Assembly (NCBI GenBank): GCA_048550035.1
Contig: JBLYYQ010000111.1
Coordinates: 1-8,123, forward strand
Length of the DNA: 8,123 nucleotides
DNA from: JBLYYQ01 sp048550035
Lineage (GTDB): Bacteria > Nitrospinota_A > UBA7883 > JBLYYQ01
Direction of reading: 5' to 3'
The notes below the pieces were generated by a model. It was not told the DNA's origin, did not search any database, and saw only the letters and a list, made by a program, of their open reading frames with translations. Made by a program: the position numbers and the translations under genes. This document shows, one piece after another, positions 6,560 through 8,123 of this stretch. Within the stretch, counting starts at the first letter, position 1. Each line of letters starts with the position of its first letter.

Positions 6560-7009
6560 ATGTCACTTACGAAGTCAACATTTTTTGCAAAGCAAGAGGA
6601 TCATCTTTTAGAAAAGAAAGATTGGGTTTTAATTGATGCAGCAGGTATCCCATTAGGGAAAGTTGCAGTTTTAGCTGCAAACAAATTACGAGGTAAGGAT
6701 CGAGTTGATTTTACAGCAAATGTTGATACTGGTACATTTGTAATTGTGACTAACGCGAAGAAGGTTAAGCTCTCAGGAGCAAAGTTAGATCAGAAGATCT
6801 ATTATCGCCACTCAGGCTATATCGGTCATTTAAAAAGCTTTACTGCCCGTGAGATGTTGGAAAAAGATCCCACAGAGGTTATCCGCCTTGCAGTTGCAAG
6901 AATGCTTCCGAAAAATAGGCTGGCATCACGGTTCTTAACTAAGTTAAAGATTTATCCAACTAGTGAGCATCGTCATGAAGCACAGAAACCATTGGAAATA
7001 AAGGTTTAA
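6560..7009 (+). CDS. rplM: 50S ribosomal protein L13
   Basis: L13 is an early-assembly protein of the large ribosomal subunit that binds 23S rRNA. The 149 residues slightly exceed the 142 of E. coli. The fold is recognised from DWVLIDAAGIPLGK (21-34), the LRGK motif at 43-46, VDTGTFVIVTNAKKV (55-69), YYRHSGYIGH (81-90), and the family signature region MLPKNRLASRFLTKLKIY (115-132) followed by SEHRHEAQKP. The common VDTGD reads VDTGT here, a minor change. AAGG at 6546-6549 lies 10 nt before the ATG, and the gene has its own promoter. Its TAA shares one base with the ATG of rpsI, the standard rplM-rpsI pairing. L13 and S9 are usually co-transcribed across bacteria. Confidence 0.98.
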   Translation: MSLTKSTFFAKQEDHLLEKKDWVLIDAAGIPLGKVAVLAANKLRGKDRVDFTANVDTGTFVIVTNAKKVKLSGAKLDQKIYYRHSGYIGHLKSFTAREMLEKDPTEVIRLAVARMLPKNRLASRFLTKLKIYPTSEHRHEAQKPLEIKV

Positions 7010-7401
7010 TGAGTACAGAACGAACATACGCAACTGGGCGCAGAAAAAGTGCAACCGCAAGAGTCTGGATTAAGAAAGGCTCTGGCGATATTAAGGTCAA
7101 TAAACAGTCAGCCGAAGATTACTTTAAGCGCCCAACATCAGTAATGATCCTTAAGCAACCTTTAGACTTGCTTAATATGACAAATTCCATTGATATATGG
7201 TGTACCGTGAAAGGTGGCGGTTTAACCGGTCAAGCAGGAGCAGTAAGGCATGGCATTGCACGTGCGCTCCAGATATTAGACCCTGCTGCGCGAGGAGCAG
7301 TGAAAAAAGCCGGCATGCTCACTAGAGATTCTAGAGTAAAAGAGCGTAAAAAACCGGGTCAGCCAAGCGCTCGCAAGAAGTTCCAATTCTCAAAACGTTA
7401 A
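7009..7401 (+). CDS. rpsI: 30S ribosomal protein S9
   Basis: S9 belongs to the head of the small ribosomal subunit, and its basic C-terminal tail reaches the P site and touches the tRNA anticodon stem. The 130 residues are the usual length. ATGRRKSATARVWIKKG opens the protein (8-24), the signature GGGLTGQAGAVRHGIARAL covers 69-87, and the tail from DSRVKERKKPGQPSARKK ends in SKR, the conserved terminal residues that contact tRNA. The ATG overlaps the rplM stop as TAATG, and AAAGG ending at 7004 serves as ribosome-binding site 4 nt upstream. No intrinsic terminator is visible after the stop, so transcripts may continue into argC. Confidence 0.98.
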   Translation: MSTERTYATGRRKSATARVWIKKGSGDIKVNKQSAEDYFKRPTSVMILKQPLDLLNMTNSIDIWCTVKGGGLTGQAGAVRHGIARALQILDPAARGAVKKAGMLTRDSRVKERKKPGQPSARKKFQFSKR

Positions 7402-7411
7402 GTTTAGTTGC

Positions 7412-7423
7412 TTATTTAAATAA
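7412..7423. repeat. 12-bp A/T palindrome between rpsI and argC
   Basis: TTATTTAAATAA is a perfect 12-bp palindrome, 11 bp after the rpsI stop and 33 bp before the argC start. It contains only A and T and is not followed by a clean T-run, so it is a poor terminator. A protein-binding site is conceivable, but palindromes of this kind are frequent in AT-rich spacers. Confidence 0.3.
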
Positions 7424-7439
7424 AGTAATTTTACCTTTT

Positions 7440-7454
7440 CGAAAGTTAGTTTCG
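7440..7454 (+). repeat. Small hairpin directly before the argC start codon
   Basis: CGAAA at 7440-7444 and TTTCG at 7450-7454 flank the 5-nt loop GTTAG, ending 2 nt before the argC ATG at 7457. There is no recognisable Shine-Dalgarno in the 20 nt before that ATG. A five-pair stem here could affect initiation, but it is weak and may be chance. Confidence 0.3.
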
Positions 7455-7456
7455 TT

Positions 7457-8123
7457 ATGATTAACCTAGCAATCATTGGAGCAGCTGGCTACACAGGTCA
7501 GGAGCTGTTAGAGTTAATTATTGACCGAAATGATATTAATATAGTTGCTATCACCAGTGATAGACTTGAAGGGGTTGCTCTTGCAACAGTTTCAGAGCGA
7601 TTTGCAACTAAAAAACCTTTAGTTTTTGAAAGTAACGACCATCCGAGAATAGCAAAGCTAGTTGATGCTGTTTTTCTATGTTTGCCTCATGGCATATCAA
7701 TGGATGTTGCAAAGATTTATCTTGATAATAATTGCAAAATACTTGATCTATCAGCTGATTTTCGTCTTAAAGATAAGGATATTTTTGAGAAGTGGTATCT
7801 AAAAAAGCATAGTAGCTATGATCTACTTGCCCAGTCTGTTTATGGGCTACCGGAACTTTATAAAGGTAAAATTGGGAATGCAGATTTGATAGCATTACCA
7901 GGCTGTTATCCAACAGCGTCAATACTATCATTAGCACCTATTATACAGACTGGCTATATTGATCTATCCTCCATTGTAATAAATGCTGTATCTGGTGTAT
8001 CTGGTGCTGGGAAAAAGAGTAGCGTCGAGTTTAGTTTAGGTGAGCTATATGGTGAATATTTTGGATATGGTGATTTAATACATCGGCATACCCCTGAAAT
8101 TGAACAGGAACTATCACTCCTTG
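7457..8123 (+). CDS. argC: N-acetyl-gamma-glutamyl-phosphate reductase ArgC (3' end cut by the window)
   Basis: ArgC reduces N-acetyl-glutamyl 5-phosphate with NADPH to N-acetyl-glutamate 5-semialdehyde, the third step of arginine biosynthesis. The 222 codons present, out of roughly 340 usual for the long form, are open to the window edge. GAAGYTG at 8-14 is the nucleotide-binding loop. CLPHG (75-79), LDLSADFRLKD (96-106) and VYGLPEL (128-134) are family segments. Cys150 in PGCYPTAS is the active-site nucleophile, SGVSGAGKK (179-187) follows, and HRHTPEIEQE (209-218) holds the catalytic histidine. ATG 7457 is chosen because the protein then begins MINLAIIG, straight into the Rossmann fold. 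I see no Shine-Dalgarno, and no convincing promoter in the 55-bp gap, so read-through from rplM-rpsI is plausible. The link of argC to ribosomal protein genes is known from deltaproteobacterial genomes and needs no special function. Confidence 0.96.
   Translation, partial: MINLAIIGAAGYTGQELLELIIDRNDINIVAITSDRLEGVALATVSERFATKKPLVFESNDHPRIAKLVDAVFLCLPHGISMDVAKIYLDNNCKILDLSADFRLKDKDIFEKWYLKKHSSYDLLAQSVYGLPELYKGKIGNADLIALPGCYPTASILSLAPIIQTGYIDLSSIVINAVSGVSGAGKKSSVEFSLGELYGEYFGYGDLIHRHTPEIEQELSLL

Noticed and set aside
6527..6560. Structured L13 autoregulatory leader before rplM
   Set aside because: The predicted leader is only about 30 nt, with no stem of useful length.
1..8123. Mobile element, CRISPR array, defence island or biosynthetic cluster
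   Set aside because: Nearly every base is assigned to known housekeeping genes on one strand; no transposase, integrase, repeat-spacer pattern or unknown gene is present.

Overview
This is an AT-rich window (GC in the high thirties by eye) of ordinary bacterial chromosome. It carries nine plus-strand housekeeping genes and almost no spacer: folD, xseA, xseB, ispA, dxs, tlyA, rplM, rpsI and the first two thirds of argC. There is no mobile element, CRISPR array, tRNA or rRNA gene, prophage gene or unknown protein-coding gene that I can support. The order folD-xseA-xseB-ispA-dxs-tlyA is a widely conserved cluster, known for example from Bacillus subtilis and also, from memory, from deltaproteobacteria in the broad sense. 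From memory, rplM-rpsI-argC is an arrangement of deltaproteobacteria such as Geobacter. The combination makes a deltaproteobacterium-like lineage my best guess, held loosely; the sequence itself does not fix the taxon.

Layout: 1-267 is a non-coding leader with a plausible sigma70-type promoter at 198-226. From 268 to 3735 lie folD (one-carbon folate metabolism), xseA and xseB (the two subunits of exonuclease VII) and ispA (short-chain prenyl diphosphate synthase). Their spacing is 4 bp, 9 bp and a 4-bp overlap, so they are very probably one transcript. A 105-bp gap then precedes dxs (the first enzyme of the MEP isoprenoid pathway), which starts at TTG. tlyA (rRNA 2'-O-methyltransferase) starts at GTG inside the end of dxs, with a 41-bp out-of-frame overlap. 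A 69-bp gap holds the best promoter of the window (TTGACT, 16 nt, TAGAAT, with an A/T-rich upstream tract) and drives rplM-rpsI, which overlap by 1 bp. After 55 bp comes argC (arginine biosynthesis), cut off by the window end.

Functionally, dxs makes DXP, the precursor of IPP and DMAPP, and IspA condenses these into longer prenyl diphosphates. FolD supplies methylene- and formyl-tetrahydrofolate. XseA and XseB form one nuclease. TlyA, L13 and S9 all serve the ribosome. No single new system emerges. The points worth a second look are small: the dxs/tlyA overprinted end, the dxs leader with its TTG start, the junction of two conserved gene blocks with a GATC site inside the rplM promoter, a roughly two-fold excess of GATC over the window, and two small inverted repeats before argC. 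All motif and base counts were made by eye.
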